Below, piece after piece: positions 51,557 through 60,773 of a DNA stretch of 64,000 bases. Position 1 is the stretch's first letter. Every line of letters begins with the position of its first letter. The notes under the pieces are model-generated. The model searched no databases and had not been told where the DNA came from. It saw nothing but the letters and a program-made list of their open reading frames with translations. Made by a program: the position numbers and the translations under genes. This stretch comes from Tissierellia bacterium (GTDB taxonomy: Bacteria; Bacillota; Clostridia; Tissierellales; Tissierellaceae), in the NCBI GenBank assembly GCA_012735245.1, contig JAAYHU010000027.1, positions 1 through 64,000 of the forward strand. Direction: 5' to 3'.

Positions 51557-53126
51557 ATGACTTTTAGCAGAAAAAAAGTTTTTGACAATTTACCTATATC
51601 CTATTGGATTGATTCTATAACCCCATCTACATATCCTAGTTTAGAGGACAATATTAAAATTGATATTGCCATAATAGGAGGAGGCTTAGCAGGCATACAA
51701 ATTGCCTATCAATTGTCTAAAGAAAATTTGAATATTGCCATATTCGAAGCAAATAATATTGGCCATGGAGCATCAGGTTATACAACTGCTAAAATTACAT
51801 CTCAACATAATATTATTTATAGCAAGATTAGAGAACAATTAGGTGAAGAACTGGCCCAACAATATGCCAGCGCCAACGAAATAGCAATTCATGAGATTAA
51901 AAGAATTGTTGAAGAAAATAATATAGAATGTGACTATACTACACAATCTTCATATGTATATGCCCAAGAGGAAAAAAATTTACAAAAAATTCATGACGAA
52001 GTTAAAGCTGCAACTAGTCTAGGTATTGAAGCTTCCTTTGTTGAAGACATACCCTTTCCAATTGCAATTAAGGGGGCACTTAGGTTTGATAATCAATCCC
52101 AATTTCATCCCCTAAAATATTTAACTTCTTTGGCTAAGATAATCAGTGAAAAGGGAGTTAATATATATGAAAAGACTAGAATTATAGATGTTGAAGAAGA
52201 GAATAATAATTATATATTAACGACTAATAATGGTAAAAAGATAAGGGCTGAAAAAGTAATCATCTCTTCCCACTACCCCTTTTATAACAAACATGGATTG
52301 TATTTTTCTAGAATTTATGCTTCCAGGGCTTATATTATAGCCATAAAAGCTAAAGAAAAATATCCTGGAGGAATGTACATCAATGCAGAGGAACCTGCCC
52401 GCTCATTAAGATATGTCAATACCCCTTCAGGAGAACTAATACTTGTAGTAGGTGATGAACATAAAACAGGACAAGGAGAAGATATGAATAAGCATTATAA
52501 TGCTTTAATAGATTTTGCCAAGGATATCTTTACCATAGAGGATATTCCCTATAGGTGGTCTACTCAAGATTGTATGACCCTGGATGATTTGCCCTATATT
52601 GGATACTATACAGCCAATACCCCTAATCTATTAGTTGCTACAGGATTTCAAAAATGGGGTATGACCAATAGTACTGTTGCTTCTATAATCCTTAAAGATT
52701 TAATACTGAAAGGCAATAGCCCTTGGCAAGATGTTTATAATCCATCTAGAAAAACTATTGCTGCCTCTACGAAAAAAATTTATTACTGTAAATGCTGATG
52801 TAGCTAAACACCTAATAAAAGGGAAATTTGAATCCCTAGATAAGGAAATAGATATTCAAAATGGAGAAGCTCAAGTTGTAGAGATAGATGGCAATAGGGT
52901 TGGAGCCTACAAGGATGATAGGGGAAAAGTCCATTTTGTCAATACAACCTGCACCCATATGGGATGTGAATTGAATTGGAATAATGCAGAAAAATCTTGG
53001 GACTGTCCTTGTCATGGCTCAAGGTTTTCCCATAAGGGACAAATCCTAGAAGGTCCAGCAGTAAGGCCTCTGAATTTTACTGAAGATACAAATACAATAG
53101 AAAAACTATTTAAAGAAGACTTTTAA
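51557..53126 (+). pseudogene. FAD-dependent (DAO-family) oxidoreductase with C-terminal Rieske domain, split by a one-base frameshift at an A7 run (52772-52778)
   Basis: ORF 51557-52798 (FAD domain) and overlapping ORF 52731-53126 (Rieske CTHMGC...CPCHGSRF); removing one A fuses them as ...IAASTKKFITVNADVAKHLIKG..., 522 aa. Confidence 0.85.
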
Positions 53127-53127
53127 C

Positions 53128-53162
53128 AAAAAGCTACCATTATGCATATGGTAGTCTTTTTT
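53128..53162 (+). terminator. Rho-independent terminator
   Basis: AAAAGCTACCAT...ATGGTAGTCTTTTTT hairpin between convergent genes. Confidence 0.7.
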
Positions 53163-53865
53163 AACCTTCAAGGTAGGCCTTTTTAACCCTTTCATCTTCC
53201 AACATCTCTTTACTTTTGCCTTCCAATTCTATTTCACCATTTCTTATGATATATGCTCTGTCAGATACCTTAAGTGCCATATTGGCATTTTGTTCAACTA
53301 ACAATATGGATATACCTTCCTTATTTATGTTTTCTATAATCGAGAATATTTCCTTTACAATAATAGGAGCAAGCCCCATGGAAGGTTCATCAAGTAATAA
53401 TAGTTGCGGCCTAGACATCAAGCCCCTACCTATGGCTAGCATCTGTTGTTCTCCACCAGACAAGGTTCCAGCTATTTGTTCTTTTCTTTCCTTCAACCTT
53501 GGAAATAGGGAAAATATTTTTTCAAAATCCTCCTTTACTCCTTTTTTATCCTTTCTAGTATAGGCACCCATTTCAAGATTTTCCATAACTGTCATTTTAG
53601 AAAATATTCTCCTGCCTTCTGGAACATAGGATATGCCTAATTTTACTATATTTGTAGGAGTTAAGGAATGGATATTTTCTCCTCTAAACTTTATTTCCCC
53701 AGCTTCACATTTTTCTAAGCCAGATATGGATTTCAAAGTAGTACTTTTTCCAGCTCCATTGGCACCTATTAAGGTCACTATTTCCCCTTCTTCTATCTTT
53801 AAGCTTATATTTTTTACTGCATGGATTGGTCCATAGTATACATTTACATTGGAAAGTTCTAACAT
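53161..53865 (-). CDS. livF: Branched-chain amino acid ABC transporter ATPase LivF
   Basis: GANGAGKST, LSGGEQQMLAIGRGLM, LLLDEPSMGLAP. Confidence 0.95.
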   Translation of the reverse strand: MLELSNVNVYYGPIHAVKNISLKIEEGEIVTLIGANGAGKSTTLKSISGLEKCEAGEIKFRGENIHSLTPTNIVKLGISYVPEGRRIFSKMTVMENLEMGAYTRKDKKGVKEDFEKIFSLFPRLKERKEQIAGTLSGGEQQMLAIGRGLMSRPQLLLLDEPSMGLAPIIVKEIFSIIENINKEGISILLVEQNANMALKVSDRAYIIRNGEIELEGKSKEMLEDERVKKAYLEG

Positions 53866-54641
53866 TCCTCAACCTCCTCTCCTAGATATGCCTTTATAAC
53901 CCTTTCGTCATTTTGTATTTCTTCTGGAGTACCTTGGGCCACTAAATTTCCATAATCAAATACTAATACTTCATCACAGATATTCATTACTAAGGACATA
54001 TCGTGTTCAATTAAAATTATGGTTAAATCAAAGGCTTCCCTTATCCAATTGATTAATTCCCTCAATTCTTTTGTCTCAATGGGGTTCATCCCAGCCGCTG
54101 GTTCATCTAAAAGAAGGAGCTTTGGTTTTGCTGCTAAAGCCCTTGCAATTTCTAGTTTTCTTTGATCACCATAGGGCAAGTTTTTTGCCAGTTCATCCTT
54201 TTTATCCAATAAATTAAATTTTTCCAATAATTCCAATGCATTTTCATAGGCATTGGCTTCAGCTTTGTAATAAGAGGGCAGCCTAAGGAAGGCAGAACCT
54301 ATACCATATTTAAATCTATTGTGAAATCCAATGAGAATATTATCAAGGACAGTCATATCTTTAAATAACCTTATATTTTGAAAGGTCCTAGCAATTCCAT
54401 AATGAACAATTTTATGAGGTTTTAAATCCTTAGTCCTAATCTTAGAATCTAAATTATAGGTTATTTCACCCGATGTAGGACTGTATATTCCCGTTAGGAG
54501 GTTGAAGAAAGTAGTCTTTCCTGCTCCATTGGGGCCAATTAAACCGATTATATTTCCCTTTTCTATATTTACATTAATATTTCTAATAGCCTTAATTCCG
54601 CCAAAGTTCTTTGATAGACTATTTACTGATAGCACCCACAT
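53859..54641 (-). CDS. livG: Branched-chain amino acid ABC transporter ATPase LivG
   Basis: GPNGAGKTTFFNLLTG, LPYGDQRKLEIARALA, LLLDEPAAGMNP. Confidence 0.95.
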   Translation of the reverse strand: MWVLSVNSLSKNFGGIKAIRNINVNIEKGNIIGLIGPNGAGKTTFFNLLTGIYSPTSGEITYNLDSKIRTKDLKPHKIVHYGIARTFQNIRLFKDMTVLDNILIGFHNRFKYGIGSAFLRLPSYYKAEANAYENALELLEKFNLLDKKDELAKNLPYGDQRKLEIARALAAKPKLLLLDEPAAGMNPIETKELRELINWIREAFDLTIILIEHDMSLVMNICDEVLVFDYGNLVAQGTPEEIQNDERVIKAYLGEEVEEC

Positions 54642-55587
54642 TAAATTCTACCTTCTTTCTGTTTTTCTTTCTACTTTTAAATATCTTAAACTCCCTTTTA
54701 CCTAATATACCTTTGTGCCTATAGACCATTATTACAAACAATATTACTGAATAAATAACCATCCTCAATTCAGGTATTCCTTGTAGGAATAGTGAAATAA
54801 TCGATAGTGAAATTGCACCAATTACTGAGCCTAAAATACTACCTATGCCTCCAAAAACAACTATTACTAGTATATCTATAGATTTCATAAAGCCAAAGGA
54901 ATCAGGTTTTATGAAATAAAAGTAATTAGCATATAAGGACCCTGCTGTACCTGCAAAAAAAGCTCCAATGGCAAAGGCCAATACTTTGTAATAAGTAGTA
55001 TTAACTCCCATGGACTCAGCAGCTATTTCGTCTTCCCTAATGGCTATACAGGCCCTGCCATGATAGGAGTTTAAAAACCTCTTTATCAACAATATTGTGA
55101 CTAGGACAGAAGCAAATATCCAGGTCCAATTGGTGTATCGTGGTATATCGTTAAAGCCTATGGCACCCCCAATATAATCTGTATTTATGGCTATAACCCT
55201 TACAATTTCACCAAAACCTAAGGTTGCTATGGCCAAATAATCTCCCTTAAGCCTTAAAGTAGGGATTCCAATCAAAATACCAGCAACAGATGCCACAACG
55301 CCTGATAATAACAAGGCTAAAATGAAAGGTTGATTAAACTTAGCAGTTAGTATTGCTGAAGTATATGCGCCCATAGACATAAAAGCTGCATGTCCCAAGG
55401 AAAATTGGCCAGTAAATCCTGTAATTAAGTTTAAGCTAACTGCTAAAATGATATTTATACCTATAATAACTAAGTTTAGCTCATAATAGGAATCAATTAT
55501 ACCTGTATTTATCAGTACATGAACTAAGATATAAAAAGCAAAAAGGATGACTCCAAGTAAAATCTTTTTATTAACTTTGTTCATCAT
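54619..55587 (-). CDS. livM: Branched-chain amino acid ABC transporter permease LivM
   Basis: NLITGFTGQFSLGHAAFMSMGAY; operon order. Confidence 0.95.
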   Translation of the reverse strand: MMNKVNKKILLGVILFAFYILVHVLINTGIIDSYYELNLVIIGINIILAVSLNLITGFTGQFSLGHAAFMSMGAYTSAILTAKFNQPFILALLLSGVVASVAGILIGIPTLRLKGDYLAIATLGFGEIVRVIAINTDYIGGAIGFNDIPRYTNWTWIFASVLVTILLIKRFLNSYHGRACIAIREDEIAAESMGVNTTYYKVLAFAIGAFFAGTAGSLYANYFYFIKPDSFGFMKSIDILVIVVFGGIGSILGSVIGAISLSIISLFLQGIPELRMVIYSVILFVIMVYRHKGILGKREFKIFKSRKKNRKKVEFNVGAISK

Positions 55588-55603
55588 CAGCGAACCTCCT
55601 CTC

Positions 55604-56497
55604 CTAAACCTTTTCCTTCACTGTTTTGCCTAATAATCCGCTGGGTTTTATTAGTAGAACTATAATCAATATGCCAAATGCAACTGCATCCTTAAATATG
55701 GATCCTCCATAGGCTGAAACTAAGGTCTCTACCATGCCAAGGAAGAAACCGCCAAATACTGCCCCTGGTATAAGTCCAATTCCTCCCAAGACTGCGGCCA
55801 CAAAAGCCTTTAATCCAGGAACAGTACCCATTAGTGGATTTATTGTATTATAATATACTCCTACTAAGACACCAGCTGCCCCAGCTAAGGCAGAGCCAAT
55901 TGCAAAGGTAAAGGATATTATCCTATTTATATCTACACCCATAAGCTGGGCTACATCTTTGTCTAAGGCTACTGCTCTCATGGCCTTACCTATTTTCGTC
56001 TTTAAGACAACATACTGAAGAAGCAACATAAGAACAATGGTTATTAAAATTATATAGATATTTTTTGTATCTAAGAGAGCCTTTCCACCTAATATGCTTA
56101 TTTTATTGCTGCTTAAAACATCTGGAAAAGTCCTTGTATCTGGTTTTACAAAATACATCATGGTATATTGTAAAAACAAGGATACTGCTATGGCAGTTAT
56201 AAGGGCAGAAATTCTTGATGCATTTCGTAAAGGCTTATAAGCTACTTTCTCTATCAATATTCCTAAAATACTACAAGTTGCCATGGAGATTAACAAGGCT
56301 GGGACAAAGCCTAGGCCTAAAAATCTAGTTACAGCATATCCTACATAGGCCCCTATCATGTAGATATCTCCATGAGCAAAATTTATTAAATTTATTATTC
56401 CATATACCATGGTATATCCCAGGGCTATTAAGGCATAAATGCTACCTAAGGATATTCCATTTATCAATTGTTGTAATACTTGCTCCATAATTAACAT
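55604..56497 (-). CDS. livH: Branched-chain amino acid ABC transporter permease LivH
   Basis: GISLGSIYALIALGYTMVYGIINLINFAHGD. Confidence 0.95.
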   Translation of the reverse strand: MLIMEQVLQQLINGISLGSIYALIALGYTMVYGIINLINFAHGDIYMIGAYVGYAVTRFLGLGFVPALLISMATCSILGILIEKVAYKPLRNASRISALITAIAVSLFLQYTMMYFVKPDTRTFPDVLSSNKISILGGKALLDTKNIYIILITIVLMLLLQYVVLKTKIGKAMRAVALDKDVAQLMGVDINRIISFTFAIGSALAGAAGVLVGVYYNTINPLMGTVPGLKAFVAAVLGGIGLIPGAVFGGFFLGMVETLVSAYGGSIFKDAVAFGILIIVLLIKPSGLLGKTVKEKV

Positions 56498-56558
56498 CCT
56501 TTCTATTGGAGGGAATGCCTATAAGGATTATAAGCTCCTTAGACATTCCCTTAATTGA

Positions 56559-57725
56559 TTATTTTGGATCTAATTTCTTCAAGAATGTTGGAACCCCATC
56601 TATCAATTCGATTATCGTTGTAGATTTAATCGGGTTATGGTATTCATCAATAGTTATAGTTCCTGTAACCCCTTTAAAATCCTTAGTTGCTTCAAGGGCT
56701 TCTTTTATTTTTTCAGGACTAGCTTCTCCAGCTCTTTCTATGGCATCCTTTAATAAATATGCCATATCATAGCCTAAAGCATTGAATCCATCTGGCTCCT
56801 TATTATATTTTGCCTTAAAGCTTTCTCTAAATTTTACAACCTCTTCTGCATCATCCATTGGTGAATAGTGATTAGAGTAATAGACATTGTTTGCTGCTTC
56901 CTTTCCTGATATTTCAACAAATTTAGGTGATTCGTATCCATCTCCGCCTAAAATCGGTACGTCTAATCCTAGCTCCCTGGCTTGTCTAACAATTAGGCCT
57001 ACTTCTTCATAATAACCTGGTACAAATAAAACTTCTGGGTTAGCTCCCTTAATATTTGTCAATACGGCTTTAAAGTCTGTATCCTTAGCTTGATATGCTT
57101 CTTCTACTAGGATCTTGCCTCCATATTTTTCTATAGTCTCTTTAAAGGCCTTTGAAAGTCCTTTTGCATAATCAGATGTACTATCTGCTAAGATGGCAGC
57201 ATTTTTTGCCCCTAAATCATTTACAGCAAATTCAGCCATTATAACTCCCTGGAAGGAATCGCTAAAGCAGGTTTTAAAAATATACTCTCTAACATTTCCA
57301 TTGCTATCTACAGTTATATCGTCTGCTGTTGCAGAACCGGTAATTAGTGGAATTTTGTTTTGCATAGCAGCTGGAATGGCAGCCTTAGTGTTTCCAGAGG
57401 TAGCTGGTCCAAGTAGGGCTACGACATTTTCTCTAGTTGCTAACCTTGCGGAAACATTGGCAGATTCTGTATCCTCTGATTTATTGTCAATCTTAACTAA
57501 TTCTATTTCTTTGCCTAGCACTCCGCCGCTTTTATTGATTTCTTCAACGGCTAATTCTATACCTTCTGTTAAACCTTGACCATAAGTTGCTACTCCACCT
57601 GATAGTTCATAGTTTAATCCAACTCTTATAGTATCACCATTGTTAGATGATGAATTTGATGTACATCCAGCTAACAAACTCAATACCAATGCCAAAGATA
57701 AAATTCCAAGCAACTTTTTCTTCAT
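56559..57725 (-). CDS. livK: Branched-chain amino acid ABC transporter substrate-binding lipoprotein
   Basis: MKKKLLGILSLALVLSLLAGCTS signal peptide; periplasmic-binding fold; start trimmed from the ORF-track start 57791. Confidence 0.93.
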   Translation of the reverse strand: MKKKLLGILSLALVLSLLAGCTSNSSSNNGDTIRVGLNYELSGGVATYGQGLTEGIELAVEEINKSGGVLGKEIELVKIDNKSEDTESANVSARLATRENVVALLGPATSGNTKAAIPAAMQNKIPLITGSATADDITVDSNGNVREYIFKTCFSDSFQGVIMAEFAVNDLGAKNAAILADSTSDYAKGLSKAFKETIEKYGGKILVEEAYQAKDTDFKAVLTNIKGANPEVLFVPGYYEEVGLIVRQARELGLDVPILGGDGYESPKFVEISGKEAANNVYYSNHYSPMDDAEEVVKFRESFKAKYNKEPDGFNALGYDMAYLLKDAIERAGEASPEKIKEALEATKDFKGVTGTITIDEYHNPIKSTTIIELIDGVPTFLKKLDPK

Positions 57726-57825
57726 TACAGTCACCACACTCCTCAGTATTTTTTTATTGAAAATGAAATCCATATTCATCATGATTTGCATAATAAAGAT
57801 TTAATATAGGCCGATATTAAAAAAA

Positions 57826-57855
57826 CCTCTACATGTATGCAAATACATGTAGAGG
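57826..57855 (-). terminator. T-box intrinsic terminator
   Basis: 12-bp hairpin followed by seven Ts on the minus strand. Confidence 0.88.
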
Positions 57856-58091
57856 CCAATTAGGCGTTACCACTCTACTTCGTAATTATCTCGCGATAAT
57901 TACCTCCCTAGGTTCAATACTAAACCCTGGCCTTTTAACGGGGCCTACCGATATGGCTTACTTATACGTTTCAGCCATATAACTCCGAAGTGATCGTTCC
58001 CTATTAAATCGATGCTGGCTCTCACCTTCTGCCAGCTCTCTGTAATCGATTTTGCTAATAGTTCACCCTTCATCATAGTTTTTAAAAATAT
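57826..58091 (-). promoter_or_regulatory. T-box leader upstream of livKHMGF, probably tRNA-Ile responsive
   Basis: Minus strand: Stem I with AGAGAG and GGTGAGAGCC elements, specifier region GGAACGATCACTTCGGAG, T-box AGAGTGGTAACGCC (57863-57876), terminator CCTCTACATGTATTTGCATACATGTAGAGG plus T7 (57826-57855). Confidence 0.88.
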
Positions 58092-58403
58092 TAAATTTTA
58101 TAAAGATTGCAATCTTTATAATAATTAGAAATTAACATAGCATGCTAAAGCGATTTTGTCAACACTTTATTTGACTTTTTTTGCACTTTTTTTATCAAAT
58201 CAAATTTGGCCTTGGATCTAACCCTTGATATTTCAAGGCTTTCACCATTTTACCTTTTTCTAAAAAATTGTCAAAAAATCTGTTAATTATTTCCTTTAAA
58301 CATATCTTGTGAAAGTTTAGGCAAGAAAAAATGATAATGCTAATTGATAATTTAGAACAATGTGGTAAAATATATTGTAATTATACCCCCTGGAGGTTTG
58401 TTT

Positions 58404-58706
58404 ATGAAAGAAAAAATTCTCAGCATTCTATCAATCTTTGCTGCCTTCGGTGCAGCCTTTTGTTGAACAGGTGGATTAATATTGGGATCCCTAGGTTTAG
58501 GGACAATTGGACTAGCATATATGTCTCATATAACAAAATATAAACCTATTTTCGTCCTGATAACAGCAGGATTATTGTTTCTTTCCTATAGCTTAATAGA
58601 AAAAAACAATTCTAGCAGAGGCACAAAGATAGTTTTTTGGATTTCTGCTATAGTTTCAATAATCATTCTATATTATCCAAATATAATAAATCTTTTTAAC
58701 AAATAA
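58404..58706 (+). CDS. Putative selenoprotein: MerT-like small membrane transporter with Cys-Sec pair (Sec at TGA 58464-58466)
   Basis: GGAGG SD 7 nt before ATG; MKEKILSILSIFAAFGAAFC[U]TGGLILGSLGLGTIGLAYMSHITKYKPIFVLITAGLLFLSYSLIEKNNSSRGTKIVFWISAIVSIIILYYPNIINLFNK; MerT-type CC motif as C-U; bSECIS-like hairpin 58481-58507. Confidence 0.8.
58481..58507 (+). promoter_or_regulatory. Putative bSECIS element
   Basis: ATTG-GGAT-CCCTA-GGTT-TAGGG-A-CAAT: 5-bp upper stem, GGTT apical loop starting 28 nt after the TGA, 4-bp lower stem. Confidence 0.7.
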
Positions 58707-58736
58707 AGTAAAGGCCTAAGTGGCTTTTACTTTATT
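58702..58736. terminator. Bidirectional terminator between convergent genes
   Basis: AATAAAGTAAAGGCC...GGCTTTTACTTTATT. Confidence 0.7.
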
Positions 58737-59734
58737 AGGATTGATTTTACCCTATTGCTCCATTTGCCACACCTATCTCCAAAACAACCGATTTCTTGAT
58801 TGTTTTCAATTAATTTTACAACCTCACACCTATTGCTGCAGCCTGAACATTCAAAGCTATTGGATTCAAATTTGCTATCAGCAAGGTTAAAACCTTTAAA
58901 ATTAGTTTTTCTTTCTTTTTCTGCCATTTCTTTTCCTAATATAGCCGCTCCTATGGCCCCCATTACATTATAGTCTTTTGGCACGATTATTTCGAAACCT
59001 AAAGCCCTCTCAAAGGCAGCCTTTATCCCCTTGTTCGCTGCAACTCCTCCTTGGAAAAAAACCTTTGGCAGTATTTCCTTACCCTTGCCTACATTATTTA
59101 GATAATTTCTAACTAAGGCATCACAAAGTCCTCGAATAATATCAGCCTTATTATAACCTAGCTGCTGCTTATGAATCATATCCGATTCTGCAAAAACTGC
59201 ACACCGTCCTGCTATTCTAACTCCTATATTTGAATTTAGGGCATAATCTCCAAATTCTTCAATAGGTATATCCAACCTTTCAGCTTGCCTATCTAAAAAT
59301 GAGCCTGTACCTGCAGCACAGACTGTATTCATTGCAAAGTCAGAAACTACTCCATTTCTTATTATAATTATTTTTGAATCCTGACCACCAATTTCTATAA
59401 TAGTTTTTACATCCCTATCTATTTCTAAGGCAGCAACAGCATGGGAAGTAATCTCGTTTTTAACTGCATCTGCACCGATTAAAGTGGCGGCTATATGCCT
59501 ACCACTACCTGTTGCACCCACCCCTGATATTTTTACATTATTGTATTTATCTTTAAGTATCTTAAAGCCTTCCTGTACTGCTTTTATGGGGCTGCCCTTT
59601 GTTCTTATATATATTTTTTCTACCACTTTCATGTGGCCATCTAATAATACGAGATTTGTACTAACTGATCCCACATCAACTCCAAGATAATACATTTTTC
59701 CTTCTCCTTTCAAGCAAGTCGATAAAGGCCTCAA
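58727..59734 (-). CDS. Acyl-CoA dehydratase activase (BadF/BadG/BcrA/BcrD/HgdC family); likely start near 59695
   Basis: YYLGVDVGSVSTNLVLLDG, GATGSGRH, EIGGQDSKIIII, CAAGTGSFLDRQAERL; C-terminal Cys cluster CSGCSNRCEV. Confidence 0.9.
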   Translation of the reverse strand: MRPLSTCLKGEGKMYYLGVDVGSVSTNLVLLDGHMKVVEKIYIRTKGSPIKAVQEGFKILKDKYNNVKISGVGATGSGRHIAATLIGADAVKNEITSHAVAALEIDRDVKTIIEIGGQDSKIIIIRNGVVSDFAMNTVCAAGTGSFLDRQAERLDIPIEEFGDYALNSNIGVRIAGRCAVFAESDMIHKQQLGYNKADIIRGLCDALVRNYLNNVGKGKEILPKVFFQGGVAANKGIKAAFERALGFEIIVPKDYNVMGAIGAAILGKEMAEKERKTNFKGFNLADSKFESNSFECSGCSNRCEVVKLIENNQEIGCFGDRCGKWSNRVKSILIK

Positions 59735-60773
59735 CCCTAGTTACAAATCCAGCCTCTCCTGTCATTTCATCTACAACTAAGGACATTATAGGAAAGTCCT
59801 TTTCCTTGGATATAGTAGGTAATATTACCTTTGATACTATTTCTGGCATACAGCCAAGAGGAAAGATTTGAATAGCGCCATCAAAGCCTTCTTTTTGGGC
59901 CAATACTGCCTCTCCTATACATTCTCTACCATGGCCTCCAACTCCTAGAGAAAGGTATTTCTTTGCATTTCTTTTTATCTTAAGGGAATTTAATTTAGTT
60001 GGTTTTAATAATGTATCCTTAACCCACCAGCTAGGCGTAAGCTTTCTCTTAGTTGCAACCCCATAATCCATTAACTTATCTTCGATGTAGAGGTTAGAAA
60101 ATGGTTCTATTATAGTATATATTTCACCTATAATTGCTATTTTAATGGGGTTTTTTCCCTTGTCTATTTTTACATTATCTAGCCTATTCTTATATTCTTC
60201 TAATACCATAATCATATCCCTTGGACTATTAGTATTCATAGCATCTCTTTTACAGCTATTTAAAAGTTTTTTACATTCTCCTTTATTTACTTCATAACCT
60301 GCTAGATAGTGGGCCTTTTCCTCTATCTCATCTATTAAATTCATTACCCTTACTGCCCTTAAAAGGGCTTTTATCTGGCCAGCCTTTCCTTTTCTACTAT
60401 TTCTAGAGATTTGATTTATCCTATTATATAATTCCTTTATACCTATATCTCCAGGTGCATCAATTACAATAAAGTTTATATTTTTACCCATCCTCTTAAA
60501 TAGATTCATTTGCATTTCTGCATATTTCCCAAACCGGCAGGGTCCACAGCTGCCTGGAAGTAGAACTGTATCTGCTCCTTTTTCAATTGCTTGGATATAG
60601 TTTCCCACCATAATCTTATAGGGTAAACAGATTTCCTCTGGTGAATGTAAAGAACCCATCTCCAAGGCTTCTTTATTGTTCAGTGGTGGCATAATATATT
60701 CTATCCCCAATCCATCAAATAAGGCTTTTGCAGCTATGTATACATTACCTAGATGTGGAGCAGTAATCTTCAT
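59676..60773 (-). CDS. 2-hydroxyacyl-CoA dehydratase component-like protein
   Basis: HSPEEICLPYKIMVGN, LLPGSCGPCRFGKYAEMQ, IQIFPLGCMPEIV...EMTGEAGFVTRVEAFIDLL. Confidence 0.8.
   Translation of the reverse strand: MKITAPHLGNVYIAAKALFDGLGIEYIMPPLNNKEALEMGSLHSPEEICLPYKIMVGNYIQAIEKGADTVLLPGSCGPCRFGKYAEMQMNLFKRMGKNINFIVIDAPGDIGIKELYNRINQISRNSRKGKAGQIKALLRAVRVMNLIDEIEEKAHYLAGYEVNKGECKKLLNSCKRDAMNTNSPRDMIMVLEEYKNRLDNVKIDKGKNPIKIAIIGEIYTIIEPFSNLYIEDKLMDYGVATKRKLTPSWWVKDTLLKPTKLNSLKIKRNAKKYLSLGVGGHGRECIGEAVLAQKEGFDGAIQIFPLGCMPEIVSKVILPTISKEKDFPIMSLVVDEMTGEAGFVTRVEAFIDLLERRRKNVLSWS

Noticed and set aside
57726-57791. N-terminal extension MQIMMNMDFIFNKKILRSVVTV on LivK from the ORF track
   Set aside because: It lies between the T-box terminator and an obvious lipoprotein signal peptide at 57725; likely non-coding leader.
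58100-58125. AAAGATTGCAATCTTT palindrome upstream of the T-box as a regulator operator
   Set aside because: A single short AT-rich palindrome without a known consensus match; could be chance.
58331-58543. 70-aa plus-strand ORF overlapping the selenoprotein candidate
   Set aside because: Different frame, no SD, no recognisable family; the MerT-like frame with the in-frame TGA explains the region better.
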